The translations under genes were made by a program, and so were the position numbers. Source: Hymenobacter norwichensis DSM 15439 (GTDB lineage Bacteria; Bacteroidota; Bacteroidia; Cytophagales; Hymenobacteraceae). Taken from it: 64,000 nt of DNA. Location of the stretch: NCBI RefSeq assembly GCF_000420705.1, contig NZ_ATVL01000013.1, positions 1 through 64,000 of the forward strand, given 5' to 3'. The first letter of the stretch is position 1. Each line of letters begins with the position of its first letter. Under the pieces are notes generated by a model. The model searched no databases. It was given only the letters and a program-made list of their open reading frames with translations, and was not told where the DNA came from. Shown here in pieces: positions 17,752 through 27,405 of the stretch.

Positions 17752-18031
17752 TATCAAGTGGCTGATGTATAACTGTAACCAGACGAGACATACGGCCCCA
17801 AGCTTCGTACTCAAACTCGTCCTTTTCCTCTCGTCCATTATCTCGATCAAGCCGGCTTATAGTTCGCAACTTGGGTTGATCATGCAGGCACGCGAGCGAG
17901 TCGGAAGTTTTCCCCTGTTTGTTTAACAACGCCCTCCTTTGGCAAGATTGCCGGCCACAGTCAACTCGACGCTTAACAGATTGTATAGCAGGTGCCCAGA
18001 CGTTTGCTCACTTAGAAACCTGTCATCATGC

Positions 18032-18069
18032 AAAAAAGCCGCGCATCCATGAGCAGATCCGCAGCTTTT
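18032..18069 (-). terminator. Terminator of the cyanophycin operon
   Basis: On the minus strand AAAAGCTGCG pairs with CGCGGCTTTT (one wobble) and runs into six T. It lies 27 bp past the cyanophycinase stop codon at 18096. Confidence 0.75.
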
Positions 18070-18095
18070 CAAGGCTCAGCAGGCTAGGTTGATTC

Positions 18096-18929
18096 TTACC
18101 ACTCAAATGTGTCGCCGGCGGCATATATACTTAGCTCGGCATCCTTTAGGCGGAGCAAGCCGCCAGTGGTACGCAACTGTACCGGGCGAGCCAGCCGCAC
18201 CACCTGGCTTACGCCCGATATGCGGGCGCGACGGCCCTCCACCACTAGAGCCGTGCCCTCGTCGATGCCCACGCAGGTGAAGCCGGGGTAGGCGGCCAGG
18301 GCTGAAATAAGCCGGTTGTAACGGCTACGGCGGATGAAGTGCTGATCGACGATAACCGAATCAATGAGGCCCAGGCCGGGCTTGAATTCGATATTGCCGG
18401 GCTCCAGCTTGCGGAAGGTTTCGTGGTAGGCAGTGTCTGGCAGCAGCTCGCGGCCGGTTATCATGTGGCGGCTCATCACGGCCGCCCCGGCGCTGGTGCC
18501 AGCCACCGTGGCCCCGCCGGCGTAGGCCGCCCGGATGGCTGCTTCGATAGGCGTGCCGGCCACCACGTGCATAAACCGGTCCTGGTCGCCGCCAGTGATG
18601 AAGATAAGACGGGCAAGGCGCAGGGAGTCCAGCTGCTGCCGTTGGCGACGCGGGGTGGCGGCCGGCCGGGCCAGGTTGAAATTGAAGACTGGTCGCGGCG
18701 TGGCGGCGCGCAACTGCCCGGCAATGCTGGCAAAGGAGGCCTCGGGCTCGGCGCTGGCCATGGGCAGCACCACCACGTAATCGCGCGGGCCGAGGGCGGC
18801 GGTAGCCACCATATCCTGAATTAGCGCGGGGGAACGGGTGCCGCCGCCAATGATAAACAGTTTGCCCTGCTGGGCCCGTAGAGGGAGGGCCGGTAGCAGC
18901 AACAGCAGCAGAAAACGCAGGTTTTTCAT
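18096..18929 (-). CDS. Exported cyanophycinase (peptidase family S51-like)
   Basis: The 277-residue protein has a signal peptide ending about PLRAQQ (residue 21). It shows LFIIGGG near 24-30, FITGGDQDRF near 110-119, the nucleophile motif GTSAGAAVM (Ser146), and VIVDQHFIRRSRYNRL, the cyanophycinase pattern. These enzymes cleave cyanophycin (poly-Asp with Arg side chains) to beta-Asp-Arg dipeptides. The signal peptide places it outside the cytoplasm, like extracellular CphE rather than intracellular CphB. It is the last gene of a same-strand SusCD operon. Confidence 0.87.
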   Translation of the reverse strand: MKNLRFLLLLLLPALPLRAQQGKLFIIGGGTRSPALIQDMVATAALGPRDYVVVLPMASAEPEASFASIAGQLRAATPRPVFNFNLARPAATPRRQRQQLDSLRLARLIFITGGDQDRFMHVVAGTPIEAAIRAAYAGGATVAGTSAGAAVMSRHMITGRELLPDTAYHETFRKLEPGNIEFKPGLGLIDSVIVDQHFIRRSRYNRLISALAAYPGFTCVGIDEGTALVVEGRRARISGVSQVVRLARPVQLRTTGGLLRLKDAELSIYAAGDTFEW

Positions 18930-18945
18930 AAAGGAAATGGGTTTA

Positions 18946-19039
18946 TTTCACGCAGTGTCACACGGTGGGTAGTGCAGTGTTTCGCAGCGAATGACTACCC
19001 CCACACGCTACGCCACCCACCGCGTGACACTGCGTGAAA
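18946..19039. repeat. Intercistronic inverted repeat
   Basis: 25-bp arms (18946-18970 and 19015-19039, one mismatch) start TTTCACGCAGTGTCAC. An inner pair GGGTAGT / ACTACCC makes a cruciform-like nested hairpin. It fills the gap between the isoaspartyl peptidase and cyanophycinase genes and could set relative expression or be a small mobile repeat. Confidence 0.7.
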
Positions 19040-19066
19040 AATCAGCTGACAGAAGAACCCGCTTAG

Positions 19067-20146
19067 CTACTCCTTATAAATCTTCACCTCAATTTTACCA
19101 TCCCCGGTGATGGTGCCCCGGTACATGCCCGCCGTGTTGAACGGCAGAGAGGCGTGCCCCTGACGGTCGAGGGCAATGAGGCCGCCGTCGCCGCCGAGCT
19201 TGGCAACTTTTTCTAGCACCGTGCGGGTGGCTTCGTCCACGCTCAGGTCCTTATATTCCATAAGGGCCGAAATGTCATGGGCCACCACGCTACGAATAAA
19301 GAACTCGCCCCAGCCGGTGCAGGAAATGCCGGCCGTGGCGTTGTTGGCGTAGGTGCCGGCCCCAATCAGCGGCGCGTCGCCCACGCGGCCGAATTTCTTG
19401 TTGGTCATGCCGCCAGTGCTGGTACCGGCGGCCAGGTTGCCGGCCTTGTCGAGGGCCACGCAGCCCACGGTGCCGAACTTGTAATCGTGCTGCCCCCCGC
19501 CGAGCCGGGCCGCTTTCCGGTCGTCGTGGTCGAGCCGCGCCTTGGTTGAATCCTCGCGGATGGCGTCCTGCAAGCCTTTCCACCGCTCTTCGGTGTAGAA
19601 GTAGCTGGGATCAACGAGCGTCAGGCCTACCTGGCGGGCGAACTGCTCGGCTCCCGGCCCCACCATCATTACGTGCTCCGACTTGTCCATCACGGCGCGC
19701 GCCGCGCTGATGGGGTTGCGGATGACGGTGACGCCAGCCACTGCCCCGGCCTGCAGGGTTTTGCCATCCATAATGGCCGCGTCCATCTCATTGCGGCCGG
19801 CGTGGGTGAATACGGCGCCTTTGCCCGCGTTGAAGAGGGGCGAATCTTCCAGAATATGAATGGCGGCCTCCACGGCGTCGAGGCTGGTTTTGCCGGCCTG
19901 TAGCTGGTCGTAGCCGGTTTGCAGGGCCTTCGTGAGGGCGGCGCGGTAGGCGGCCTCCTTCTCGGGCGTCATCTTCGACTTGAGAATGGTGCCGGCCCCG
20001 CCGTGCACTACCAGTACGTACTTCGTTTGGTCGGCGGGCGGAGTGGCGGGCGTTTCGGTAGCGGCAACAGGTGAGCTGGAAGGCGAATTGCAGCCGGCCG
20101 CCAGCAGGCTCAGGCCGAGGACGGCTGGAAAAAAGGAAAAGCGCAT
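19067..20146 (-). CDS. Isoaspartyl peptidase / L-asparaginase, lipoprotein
   Basis: The protein is 359 residues from ATG 20146, a start that gives a lipoprotein signal LSLLAAGC (lipidated Cys19). It is an Ntn-hydrolase of the plant-type asparaginase family: VVHGGAGT near the N-terminus, AVEAAIHILEDSPLFNAGKG, and the autocleavage site GTVGCVALD, whose Thr becomes the nucleophile. NLAAGTSTGG and LIGAGTYANN supply the substrate pocket. Such enzymes split beta-Asp-X dipeptides, the product of cyanophycinase. Lipid anchoring suggests periplasmic or surface action, unlike cytoplasmic IaaA. Confidence 0.9.
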   Translation of the reverse strand: MRFSFFPAVLGLSLLAAGCNSPSSSPVAATETPATPPADQTKYVLVVHGGAGTILKSKMTPEKEAAYRAALTKALQTGYDQLQAGKTSLDAVEAAIHILEDSPLFNAGKGAVFTHAGRNEMDAAIMDGKTLQAGAVAGVTVIRNPISAARAVMDKSEHVMMVGPGAEQFARQVGLTLVDPSYFYTEERWKGLQDAIREDSTKARLDHDDRKAARLGGGQHDYKFGTVGCVALDKAGNLAAGTSTGGMTNKKFGRVGDAPLIGAGTYANNATAGISCTGWGEFFIRSVVAHDISALMEYKDLSVDEATRTVLEKVAKLGGDGGLIALDRQGHASLPFNTAGMYRGTITGDGKIEVKIYKE

Positions 20147-20202
20147 GGGCAAAGTAAGAGAAGTAAAAGTCAAATTGAGAGATAAGAACTAGCCCGCCGC
20201 CG

Positions 20203-21264
20203 CTACTGCCGGGCCTGATAAAGCTGACCGTTGTCTACCCACCACCACTGCCAAGTGCCCCCTTGGGGAGCGGAGCCTAGGTCGGTAACCGATACGCGGC
20301 CCTGTCCCGTTTCCGAGCCGGCTACCTCATACACGGCTAGGGCTTGTTGCTGCTGAAGCCACTGCAGCGGCTGGCCGGTCGCCACCCGCTCGGGCGGCCG
20401 GGCAGCGGCCGGCCGCAGGAAGTAGGCTTTGCTGCGGCCAAACACCTGAGCCGTGCCATCGGGCGCCACGCAGACGGCTGTTCTCTCGTCCACGGCAATG
20501 CCCTGGGCCAGCAGGCCCCAGTCCTGCCAGGCGCGGGCCAGAAAGGCTACGTGCCGGCCGGGCCGGTCACGGGTAAGGTAGTGCTGGTCGGTGAGCACGC
20601 CCCGCAGCACCGGCACCCGCAGAAAATCGTCGTGGTAGAGCGTCACCGTCGGGGCGTAGGGGTTGGTCAGAGCTTCGGTGGCGGTGGGGCTGCCGTTTTC
20701 GCCGCTGAAATAGGCGCTGCCCAGAATGGCGCAGCCGGCACTGGTGCCGCCCAGCGGGGCCTGCTTGGTTTGGGCCAGGTAGTTGAGAGCGTCCTGCACC
20801 AGCGTACCGCGCCAGTAGTTCATGTAGTTCGACTGGTCACCGCCGGCAATGAACACCATTTCGGCATTGCGGATGGTGCGGGCCACAGCTGGGCTGTTGG
20901 CCAGTTCACGGGAGTTGACAAGCAGCGTTTCCACCGAGTTAACCGTGCCCAAACCACCAATATAGGGGTTGTAGGCGGCCGTGCCCGAAGCCCGCAGCAC
21001 CACCACGTCGCCGCCGCCGCTGCGCGCTATCATCCAGCGAAACGCTGCGTCCACGTCGGTACCGCCGCCCATCAGCACCACCCCGCCGCTCACTGCCGGG
21101 CGCACGTCGGCCGTGTCGCCGACTAGGCCCAGCGAGGCGGGCCGCTCTGTAAGGCCGGCCGCCGGCTTGGCTGGTGGCGAAACCGGGACCGGAATAGAGC
21201 TGCGGCAGCCGCCAGCCAGCAGCGCCGGCAGCAGCATAGCCGCAAATAGTCGGTTGAATCTCAT
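20203..21264 (-). CDS. Cyanophycinase-like lipoprotein (second paralogue)
   Basis: The 353-residue protein has a lipobox LLPALLAGGC (Cys20). The S51/cyanophycinase core has GGVVLMGGGTDVDAAF near 60-75, VFIAGGDQSNYMNYW near 137-151, nucleophile motif GGTSAGCAIL (Ser175), and VLTDQHYLTRDR. It is only distantly similar to the protein at 18096, so the operon carries two different cleavage enzymes. A C-terminal tail of about 60 residues is extra. It is the first enzyme gene after susD. Confidence 0.83.
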   Translation of the reverse strand: MRFNRLFAAMLLPALLAGGCRSSIPVPVSPPAKPAAGLTERPASLGLVGDTADVRPAVSGGVVLMGGGTDVDAAFRWMIARSGGGDVVVLRASGTAAYNPYIGGLGTVNSVETLLVNSRELANSPAVARTIRNAEMVFIAGGDQSNYMNYWRGTLVQDALNYLAQTKQAPLGGTSAGCAILGSAYFSGENGSPTATEALTNPYAPTVTLYHDDFLRVPVLRGVLTDQHYLTRDRPGRHVAFLARAWQDWGLLAQGIAVDERTAVCVAPDGTAQVFGRSKAYFLRPAAARPPERVATGQPLQWLQQQQALAVYEVAGSETGQGRVSVTDLGSAPQGGTWQWWWVDNGQLYQARQ

Positions 21265-21358
21265 CCTGTAAAAATTGCCCCTGCCTGCACAGAAGGTGTT
21301 GAAGGTTGCAGGATGCGAGGTTGCCCCACACCCTGCTCCCTCATATCAAAAAAACAGC

Positions 21359-22756
21359 TTAATACCCGGGGTTCTGCACCATGTTGGGGTTTACCTGCAG
21401 CTCCACGAACGGAATCGGGAAGTGATATTGGGCCTGCGTGGGCGGCAGCAGCACGGCCCCGGAGGCATTGGCGGCATCGGCGGCTAGGCGCTCCACGGGC
21501 AGGTTGCGGCGCTTCAGATCAAAGAAGCGCTGTCCCTCGAAGGCCAGCTCCTTGAACCGCTCGCCGTAGATGGCCTCAATCAGCGCGTCCTTGCCCACAA
21601 ACGTCTGGGCGGTGTAGCCGGCAATCCGGGCGGCGCGCAGGGTATTGAGGTCGGCGGCGGCGGCCGTCAGGTTGCTGCCTTCTGCCTGCGCCTCGGCCCG
21701 AATGAGGTACATCTCGCCGGTGCGAAACAGCTTTACGTCCACCAAGCCCGGCGCCGAGGCGGTGCCCCCGATGTACTTATTAACCAAGTATTGCGACTTG
21801 GTGCCGGTGCGCGTGGGGTCGAACTTGATGTAGGAGGTGTAGCGTACGTCGTTGGTCTTGTCGAAGGCGTTGAGCAGCTTGAGCGAGGGAGCGTAGAGCA
21901 CGATGCCGCCCGACTGCCGGAAAAAGGAGTCACCCAGCCGCGAATCACCCACCACTCGTTTCAGCTTCCAAGCCACTTCGGTGGCATTAGCGTCGGTCCA
22001 GATGCCTGGAAACTGGGTCCGGGTGGCCAGCGGCAGGGCCGTAATCACCTCCGAGGAGTAGGTAACGGCCTCGGCCCAGTTTTTCTCGTAGAGCGCCACC
22101 CGCGCCTGCATAGCTGCCACGGCCACTGCCCGAATGCGGGTGTTATCAGCAAAGGAGGCTGGAATTAAGCTTTTGGCCTGGACTAAGTCGGCCTTGATAT
22201 CGCGGATGTTCTGCTCGAAGGTGGCGCGGGCCGGGCTTCCGATGGCGGACGCCTTCATGTAGGGCACACCCAGCGCCGCGGGCTCGTAGTCGGCGGCGTA
22301 GCCGCGCAGCAGCTCGAAGTGAGCGTAGGCACGCAACGCCAGCAGTTCGCCCTGGTACTGGTTTTTCAGGCTCTGGTTGGGGGCGCTGATGTCCTCGAGG
22401 GCGGCCAGCACGCGGTTGGCCCGGTCGATGGCCTGGTAGAGGCTGCTCCAGGCCCCGGTAACGGACGAGCTGGTGGCGTTGTACTGCCAGCGGAAAGCGT
22501 CGTTGTTGGAAACCGTATTTTCGGTGGGCAGCGTCACCTCGTCAGCCACCGTCACGGCGCTGACCAATAGCGAGTTGTCGAGCACGGCGTAGGCACCCAG
22601 CAGGCCCAGGTTCAGGTCGGCCACGTTGCGGAAGGCCTTATCGGGGTCGATGGTATCGGAGGGTTCGAGGTCAAGCTTGCGGCAGGCCGGGGCCGCACTC
22701 AGCAGCGCCAGCACCAAGGCCCCGTGCAGCAAGCGGGAAGAGGAGAAAAGTTTCAT
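21359..22756 (-). CDS. RagB/SusD family nutrient-binding lipoprotein
   Basis: The 465-residue protein has lipobox SAAPAC (Cys25). It has the SusD pattern: N-terminal TPR-like helices (LYQAIDRANRVLAAL, LKNQYQGELLALRAYAHFELLRGYA), a middle ligand-binding region, and the C-terminal IYGERFKELAFEGQRFFDLKR and PIPFVELQVNPNMVQNPGY. It forms the lid over the SusC channel encoded 50 bp upstream; a small hairpin (TAGTCT-GATT-AGACTA) sits between the two genes. Neighbouring enzymes suggest peptides or dipeptides rather than glycans as ligand. Confidence 0.92.
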   Translation of the reverse strand: MKLFSSSRLLHGALVLALLSAAPACRKLDLEPSDTIDPDKAFRNVADLNLGLLGAYAVLDNSLLVSAVTVADEVTLPTENTVSNNDAFRWQYNATSSSVTGAWSSLYQAIDRANRVLAALEDISAPNQSLKNQYQGELLALRAYAHFELLRGYAADYEPAALGVPYMKASAIGSPARATFEQNIRDIKADLVQAKSLIPASFADNTRIRAVAVAAMQARVALYEKNWAEAVTYSSEVITALPLATRTQFPGIWTDANATEVAWKLKRVVGDSRLGDSFFRQSGGIVLYAPSLKLLNAFDKTNDVRYTSYIKFDPTRTGTKSQYLVNKYIGGTASAPGLVDVKLFRTGEMYLIRAEAQAEGSNLTAAAADLNTLRAARIAGYTAQTFVGKDALIEAIYGERFKELAFEGQRFFDLKRRNLPVERLAADAANASGAVLLPPTQAQYHFPIPFVELQVNPNMVQNPGY

Positions 22757-22805
22757 GAGTTGAAGGCTAGAAGATGGGAGAACTGAATCAGATAGTCTAA
22801 TCAGA

Positions 22806-25800
22806 CTACAGGTTCAGCGTCAGGCCGGCGGTGTAGGTGCGGGCCGAGGGGTACTGGAAGCGTCCGTATTGGCTGTTGTTTTCGGGGTCAAGCCCACGCC
22901 AGCTAGTGAAGGTGAACAGGTTCTGGGCCTGCAGCTGCAGCCGCACGCCGCGCACTATGCCCAGGCGCTGCACGAGCGGAGCCGGCAGCGCGTAAGCCAG
23001 CTGCACATTGCGCAGGCGCCCGAACGAGGCATCCTGAATATCCTTGGAAGTGAAGTTGCGCGGCACATCAATGCGCTGCAGGGTGGCCTGGTCGCCGGGC
23101 TGCTTCCACCGGTCATTGAGCATGCGTACGCTCTGGTTACTGGTCATGTAGCGCTGGTTCTCGTTGTAGAAATCCTCGTTGTTCCAGCGCTTCACATCGG
23201 ACACGTAGACAAACAGGGCGCTCAGCGACAAGCCCTTCCAGCTTATATCGGTCGAGACGCCGCCAGTGATAGTGGGGAAGCGCACGCCCACCCCAGTCGT
23301 GCTCTGGGCGTTGGCGTTGTACACGCTCGTGGTGCTGCCATCGGCGTTGTAGTAGAGGGCGTTGCCGTTTTCCGAATCGACGCCGGCCCAACGCGGGGCG
23401 TAGTACGATCCGATGGGCTGACCAATGGTTAGCAGGCGGGTGTCGCCGTCGGGCAGGTTGTTGAGGCCGTTGCCCAGCGCCAGAATCTCGTTCTTGTTGT
23501 AGGCCACATTCGAGCCTACGGTCCAGCGCACGGCCCCCTTCTGGAGCACGTCAAGTTGCAGGTCCGCCTCGATGCCGCGGTTGCGCAACCGGCCGGTGCT
23601 GAGCGAGTACGACGCAAAGCCTGCCGTAGCCGACAGCGGCTGATCAACGAACATGTTGCGCGTTATCCGATTGTACCCTTCCACCACCAGCCGCACGCGG
23701 CTATCCGTCAGCAGGCCCACGTCGAGGCCCACGTTGGTTTCAGCCACGTATTCCCAGTCGAAGTTGGGGTTGCCGGGGTTGGTGGGCCGCAGGGCCGTGG
23801 CCCCGCCATAGCTGCTGCCCACATCGTAGGTAGCCCGGTAGAGGAAGTTGCCGCTGAAGGGGCTGGCCGTGAGGCCGTAGCTGGCCCGCAGGCGCAGGGT
23901 GGAGAACAGGCTGGCATCGCGCAGGAAGGCTTCCTCTTTGAGGTTCCAGTTGGCCCCCACCGAGTAGAAGCTGTGCCAGCGGTTTTTGCTCGGTACCTTC
24001 GACGAGCCATCAATGCGGTAACTGGCGGTAAGCGTGTAGCGGCCGTTGTAGGTGTAGCGGCCCGTGCCGATAAACGAGTGCAGCGCGCTCTGAGTGCGCG
24101 AGCCGCTCAGCTGGGGCAGGTAGGTGGCGCTGGTGGTGATGGCAGCCGGCGTTTCGGGCAGGCGGCCATCCAGCCCGAAGCCCGCGTAGCCGAAGCCCCG
24201 GTAGCTATCCAGCAACGACTCGAAATACGCGCCCACCTCCACGTCGTGCTGCTCCTTCAGCACCCGGTTGAAGCGCAGGCCCGTGGTAGAAACGATGCTG
24301 TAGTTCTGGCGCAGGGCCTCCTCGAAGCGCCCGCGCCCGCCCAGCGTGGTGGAGTTGCTGCGCGAGCCGTAGTACGAGTCGGGGTTAATCCATATCTGGT
24401 CGAGGGAGTTGCGGAAGTCGAGGCCGGCGCGGGTGGTGGCCTCCAGGCCTGGCGCAATGGTGTAGCTGAGCGTGCCGCCCAGCGTGGTTTTGACTTGCTG
24501 GGTTTTGTTGGACGAGTTCTGGAGCCGGTCTAGGCCGATGGTGCCCTCGCGCTGGTCGAGGTAGGAGTAGCCCGCGGTGTTGGGTAGTACCAAGGTGCCG
24601 TCGGCGGCGTAGGGATACTCGTAGGGCAGGGCGTAGTACACCGAGGCCATGCTGCTGCCCACGCCCGTGCCGCCCTCCCCTTCCGTGAAGCTGGAGTTGG
24701 ACAGGCCGAGCAGCAGGTTCACGCTGCCGCTGAGCTTAGTGCCCTTGAAATCGACGTTGCTGCGCACTGTGTAGCGGTCCATGCCCGTGCGGCGGGCAAT
24801 ACCATCCTGCGAGAAGTAGTTGAACGAGTTGTAGAAGCGCACGTTCTCGGTGCCGCCGCTCAAGCTCACCTGGTGCTCCGTGAACTTGGCCCGCTGGAAG
24901 AACTGGTCCCGCCAGTCGGTGTTGATGCCACCCAGACTGTCGAGCACGAAGTCAGCCCGCTGCCGCTGGGCGGGCGTTTTGGTGGCATAGGTTGGGTTCA
25001 GGGGAGAATATGTCCAGCCGGGCCCGATGGTGCGGCCGGTTTCCTGGCCCACTTCCTGCTCGAACTGCAGCCGCTGCGGCGTGTCCATCATCACGAACCG
25101 GGGCGAAGTGAGCGTGGAAAAGCCTGTCTGTACCGTGTAGTCCACCGCCAGCCGGCCAGACTTGCCCTTCTTGGTCGTGATGACGATGACGCCGTTGGAG
25201 CCCCGCGAGCCATAAAGCGCCTTGGCGGAGGCATCCTTGAGCACCGTCACGGAGGCAATGTCGTTGGCGTTCAAGGTCTGGAAGTAGTTGGCTTCGATAG
25301 GGATACCGTCCATTACGTAGAGCGGGGACGTGTTGCCGTTGAGCGTACCCAGCCCCCGGATGGTGACGCTGGTGGTGGCGCTGCCCGGCTGGCCCGAGTT
25401 CGACAGCACGTTCAGGCCCGGCACCCGCCCCTGCAGAATCTGGTCGATGCCCGGCAGCGGCACCTGCTCGATCTTAGCGGCCGTGACGGTGGTGGCCGCG
25501 CTGGCCGAATTGTCGCGCGAGTAGCTGGTGTAGCCCGTCACGGTCACGGCATCTAGCAGCGCCGAGGCTTCGGCCAGCCGCACAGTGAAGTCGGTGCGCG
25601 AACCCAGCGCCACTTCCTGGGTGGTATATCCCACGAACGAGAAGCCCAGCGCGGTAGCTCCATCGGGTACCTCCAGTTGGAAGCTGCCATCGGGGCCGGT
25701 GGTGGTGCCCACCGTGGTACCCAGCACCCGCACCGTCACGCCCGGCAGGGCCTGGCCCTGCGCATCGGTTACGCGCCCCACAACCGGCGTAGCCACCACC

Positions 25801-26171
25801 GCGGCCCGCGGGGCGGTAACGGCCGCAGGCCGCGGCTTAACCACAATAGCGTCCTGCTCGAGCGTGTAGGTGAGCGGCTGGTTGGCAAAGCACTGGTCGA
25901 GGGCCTCGGTTAGGGAGGCCCCGCGTACCGACAGCGTAACCGGACGGGCGGCCTGCATCATCTGGGTGTTGTAGAGCAGGGCGTAGCCGCTTTGCTGCTC
26001 AATCTTGCGCAGCACTTCGGTCAGGGGCTTGTTGCGCTCGGCCAGCGTAATGGTCTGGGCAAACGAGTCGGCCTGCGCCTGCCAGCTGCTGAGCAGTACC
26101 AGTAGGCCCGTAGCCCGGGCGCGGCCCGGCTGGCCAACGGCAGTCAGTAAGGAAGTAACGTGTTGCTTCAT
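22806..26171 (-). CDS. SusC/RagA TonB-dependent transporter with STN domain
   Basis: The 1121-residue protein has a signal peptide and an STN domain (about 45-115, including LLYNTQMMQ and VTLSVRGASLTEALDQCF), then a carboxypeptidase-like beta domain (about 130-210). The plug follows (LDAVTVTGY, QILQGRVPGLNV, PLYVMDGIPI), then a 22-strand-type barrel ending YTAGLTLNL. The STN domain marks it as a signalling transporter that talks to FecR and an ECF sigma, both encoded next door. It should import oligopeptides or dipeptides released by the co-transcribed hydrolases. Confidence 0.95.
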   Translation of the reverse strand: MKQHVTSLLTAVGQPGRARATGLLVLLSSWQAQADSFAQTITLAERNKPLTEVLRKIEQQSGYALLYNTQMMQAARPVTLSVRGASLTEALDQCFANQPLTYTLEQDAIVVKPRPAAVTAPRAAVVATPVVGRVTDAQGQALPGVTVRVLGTTVGTTTGPDGSFQLEVPDGATALGFSFVGYTTQEVALGSRTDFTVRLAEASALLDAVTVTGYTSYSRDNSASAATTVTAAKIEQVPLPGIDQILQGRVPGLNVLSNSGQPGSATTSVTIRGLGTLNGNTSPLYVMDGIPIEANYFQTLNANDIASVTVLKDASAKALYGSRGSNGVIVITTKKGKSGRLAVDYTVQTGFSTLTSPRFVMMDTPQRLQFEQEVGQETGRTIGPGWTYSPLNPTYATKTPAQRQRADFVLDSLGGINTDWRDQFFQRAKFTEHQVSLSGGTENVRFYNSFNYFSQDGIARRTGMDRYTVRSNVDFKGTKLSGSVNLLLGLSNSSFTEGEGGTGVGSSMASVYYALPYEYPYAADGTLVLPNTAGYSYLDQREGTIGLDRLQNSSNKTQQVKTTLGGTLSYTIAPGLEATTRAGLDFRNSLDQIWINPDSYYGSRSNSTTLGGRGRFEEALRQNYSIVSTTGLRFNRVLKEQHDVEVGAYFESLLDSYRGFGYAGFGLDGRLPETPAAITTSATYLPQLSGSRTQSALHSFIGTGRYTYNGRYTLTASYRIDGSSKVPSKNRWHSFYSVGANWNLKEEAFLRDASLFSTLRLRASYGLTASPFSGNFLYRATYDVGSSYGGATALRPTNPGNPNFDWEYVAETNVGLDVGLLTDSRVRLVVEGYNRITRNMFVDQPLSATAGFASYSLSTGRLRNRGIEADLQLDVLQKGAVRWTVGSNVAYNKNEILALGNGLNNLPDGDTRLLTIGQPIGSYYAPRWAGVDSENGNALYYNADGSTTSVYNANAQSTTGVGVRFPTITGGVSTDISWKGLSLSALFVYVSDVKRWNNEDFYNENQRYMTSNQSVRMLNDRWKQPGDQATLQRIDVPRNFTSKDIQDASFGRLRNVQLAYALPAPLVQRLGIVRGVRLQLQAQNLFTFTSWRGLDPENNSQYGRFQYPSARTYTAGLTLNL

Positions 26172-26253
26172 AAGGGTGAGTGTGGTTAAGGAGTTACGGA
26201 GAAAGAATCAGGTAGCAGAAAAGAGAGGTTCCCGCGGGCCCGCAAGCTGTGGA

Positions 26254-27405
26254 TTAGGGCCGCACCGTAATGCGCCGGCCCTCGGTGGTGAAGTGCACGG
26301 CGCCGGTCAGCTCCAGCATGTGCAGCACGTCGGCCGCGTCGTGGTAGCGGGAGATGGAGCCGTGAAAGTTTTTGTTGCCGAACTGGCCTTCGTAGCGCAC
26401 CGGCACGTCGTACCAGCGGGCCACCTGCCGCATAATGCCTTCCAAGGGCTCGTCATCGAACACGAAGCGTCCCTCCTTCCAGGCCACGGCGCTACGGGCA
26501 TCCACGGCCCGCACGGCAATGGTGCCATTAGGCCGGGGCCAACCCTGCTGACCGGGATGCAGCACCGCCTCGGATGCACCGTGGCGCAGGCGTACGACCC
26601 CTTCCAGCAGTGTGGTCACGGGCGCGGGCTCGTCGGTGTAGGCCTGCACGTTGAAGTGGGTGCCGAGTACCATTATGTGGGCAGCACCAGCCTCCACTTG
26701 GAAGGGCCGGCCTGTTTCTTTGGCTACTTCGAAATACGCCTCCCCTGTAAGCTGCACCACACGTTTACGGTGCCCAAATGCCACCGGAAATGTCAGGCGG
26801 GAATCGGCATTCAGCCACACCCGGCTGCCGTCGGGCAGCTGCAGTTGGTACTGGCCGCCGCGGGGCGTGCGCACGGTGTTGCGCAGCAGGGTGTCGGCGG
26901 CCAGGGTTGCGCCCCCAACTTGGTAGTTCAGCGCGCCGGGGACCGTCTGGCGCACCTGCCGGCTGCCTTGGCGGGCCAGCAGGCCGGGGCTGGCATCGGC
27001 TAGGCGCACAGTCCGGCCATCGGCCAGCGTCAGCAGGGCCTGGTTGCGGCCCGGTTCTAGCGGCGTAGGCGCGGGGGCAGCAGCCCGCGCCGCAACGCGT
27101 CGGGCCGGCCGGGGCTGGCCGTGCTCGGGCAGCCACCAGGCCAGCACCCCGAGCAGCGCCAGCCCCAGACTAGCCGTAGCCAGGGCACGTCGCCGCCGGC
27201 CCGGCCCGGCGCGTTGCATGCTCCGGCCTAGACGCGTCCAGATAGCAGCCCGCACCGGGTCAGGGGTGCCCAGCGACTCCGCCGGCCAGGACCGCTCAGC
27301 TAACTCGGCGGCGGCTAGGTACGCCTCAAACCGGGCCCGCTCTTCGGCCGAGCAGGTGCCCGCATAGTAGCGTTCATACAGGGTCTGAAATTCCTCTTCT
27401 CTCAT
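26254..27405 (-). CDS. FecR family anti-sigma factor
   Basis: The 383-residue protein has a cytoplasmic N-terminal domain (about 1-85), one membrane helix (ATASLGLALLGVLAWWL near 90-106), and the periplasmic FecR domain with RTPRGGQYQLQLPDGSRVWL, LTGEAYFEV, and a C-terminal DUF4974-like region (FVFDDEPLEGIMRQVARWYDV). It relays the SusC STN signal to the sigma factor. It starts the operon and is divergent from the sigma gene, unlike the usual co-directional sigma-fecR order. Confidence 0.93.
   Translation of the reverse strand: MREEEFQTLYERYYAGTCSAEERARFEAYLAAAELAERSWPAESLGTPDPVRAAIWTRLGRSMQRAGPGRRRRALATASLGLALLGVLAWWLPEHGQPRPARRVAARAAAPAPTPLEPGRNQALLTLADGRTVRLADASPGLLARQGSRQVRQTVPGALNYQVGGATLAADTLLRNTVRTPRGGQYQLQLPDGSRVWLNADSRLTFPVAFGHRKRVVQLTGEAYFEVAKETGRPFQVEAGAAHIMVLGTHFNVQAYTDEPAPVTTLLEGVVRLRHGASEAVLHPGQQGWPRPNGTIAVRAVDARSAVAWKEGRFVFDDEPLEGIMRQVARWYDVPVRYEGQFGNKNFHGSISRYHDAADVLHMLELTGAVHFTTEGRRITVRP

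Noticed and set aside
17747..17929. 60-codon minus-strand frame before the transposase fragment
   Set aside because: No domain, unusual composition, and it is not in frame with the transposase remnant.
23556..24533. 325-codon open frame antisense to susC, and similar long frames at 18339-18824 and 20344-21126
   Set aside because: They mirror strongly conserved coding sequence on the other strand; in GC-rich DNA the antisense frame stays open. Text is Ala/Gly/Val/His-rich with no recognisable motif.
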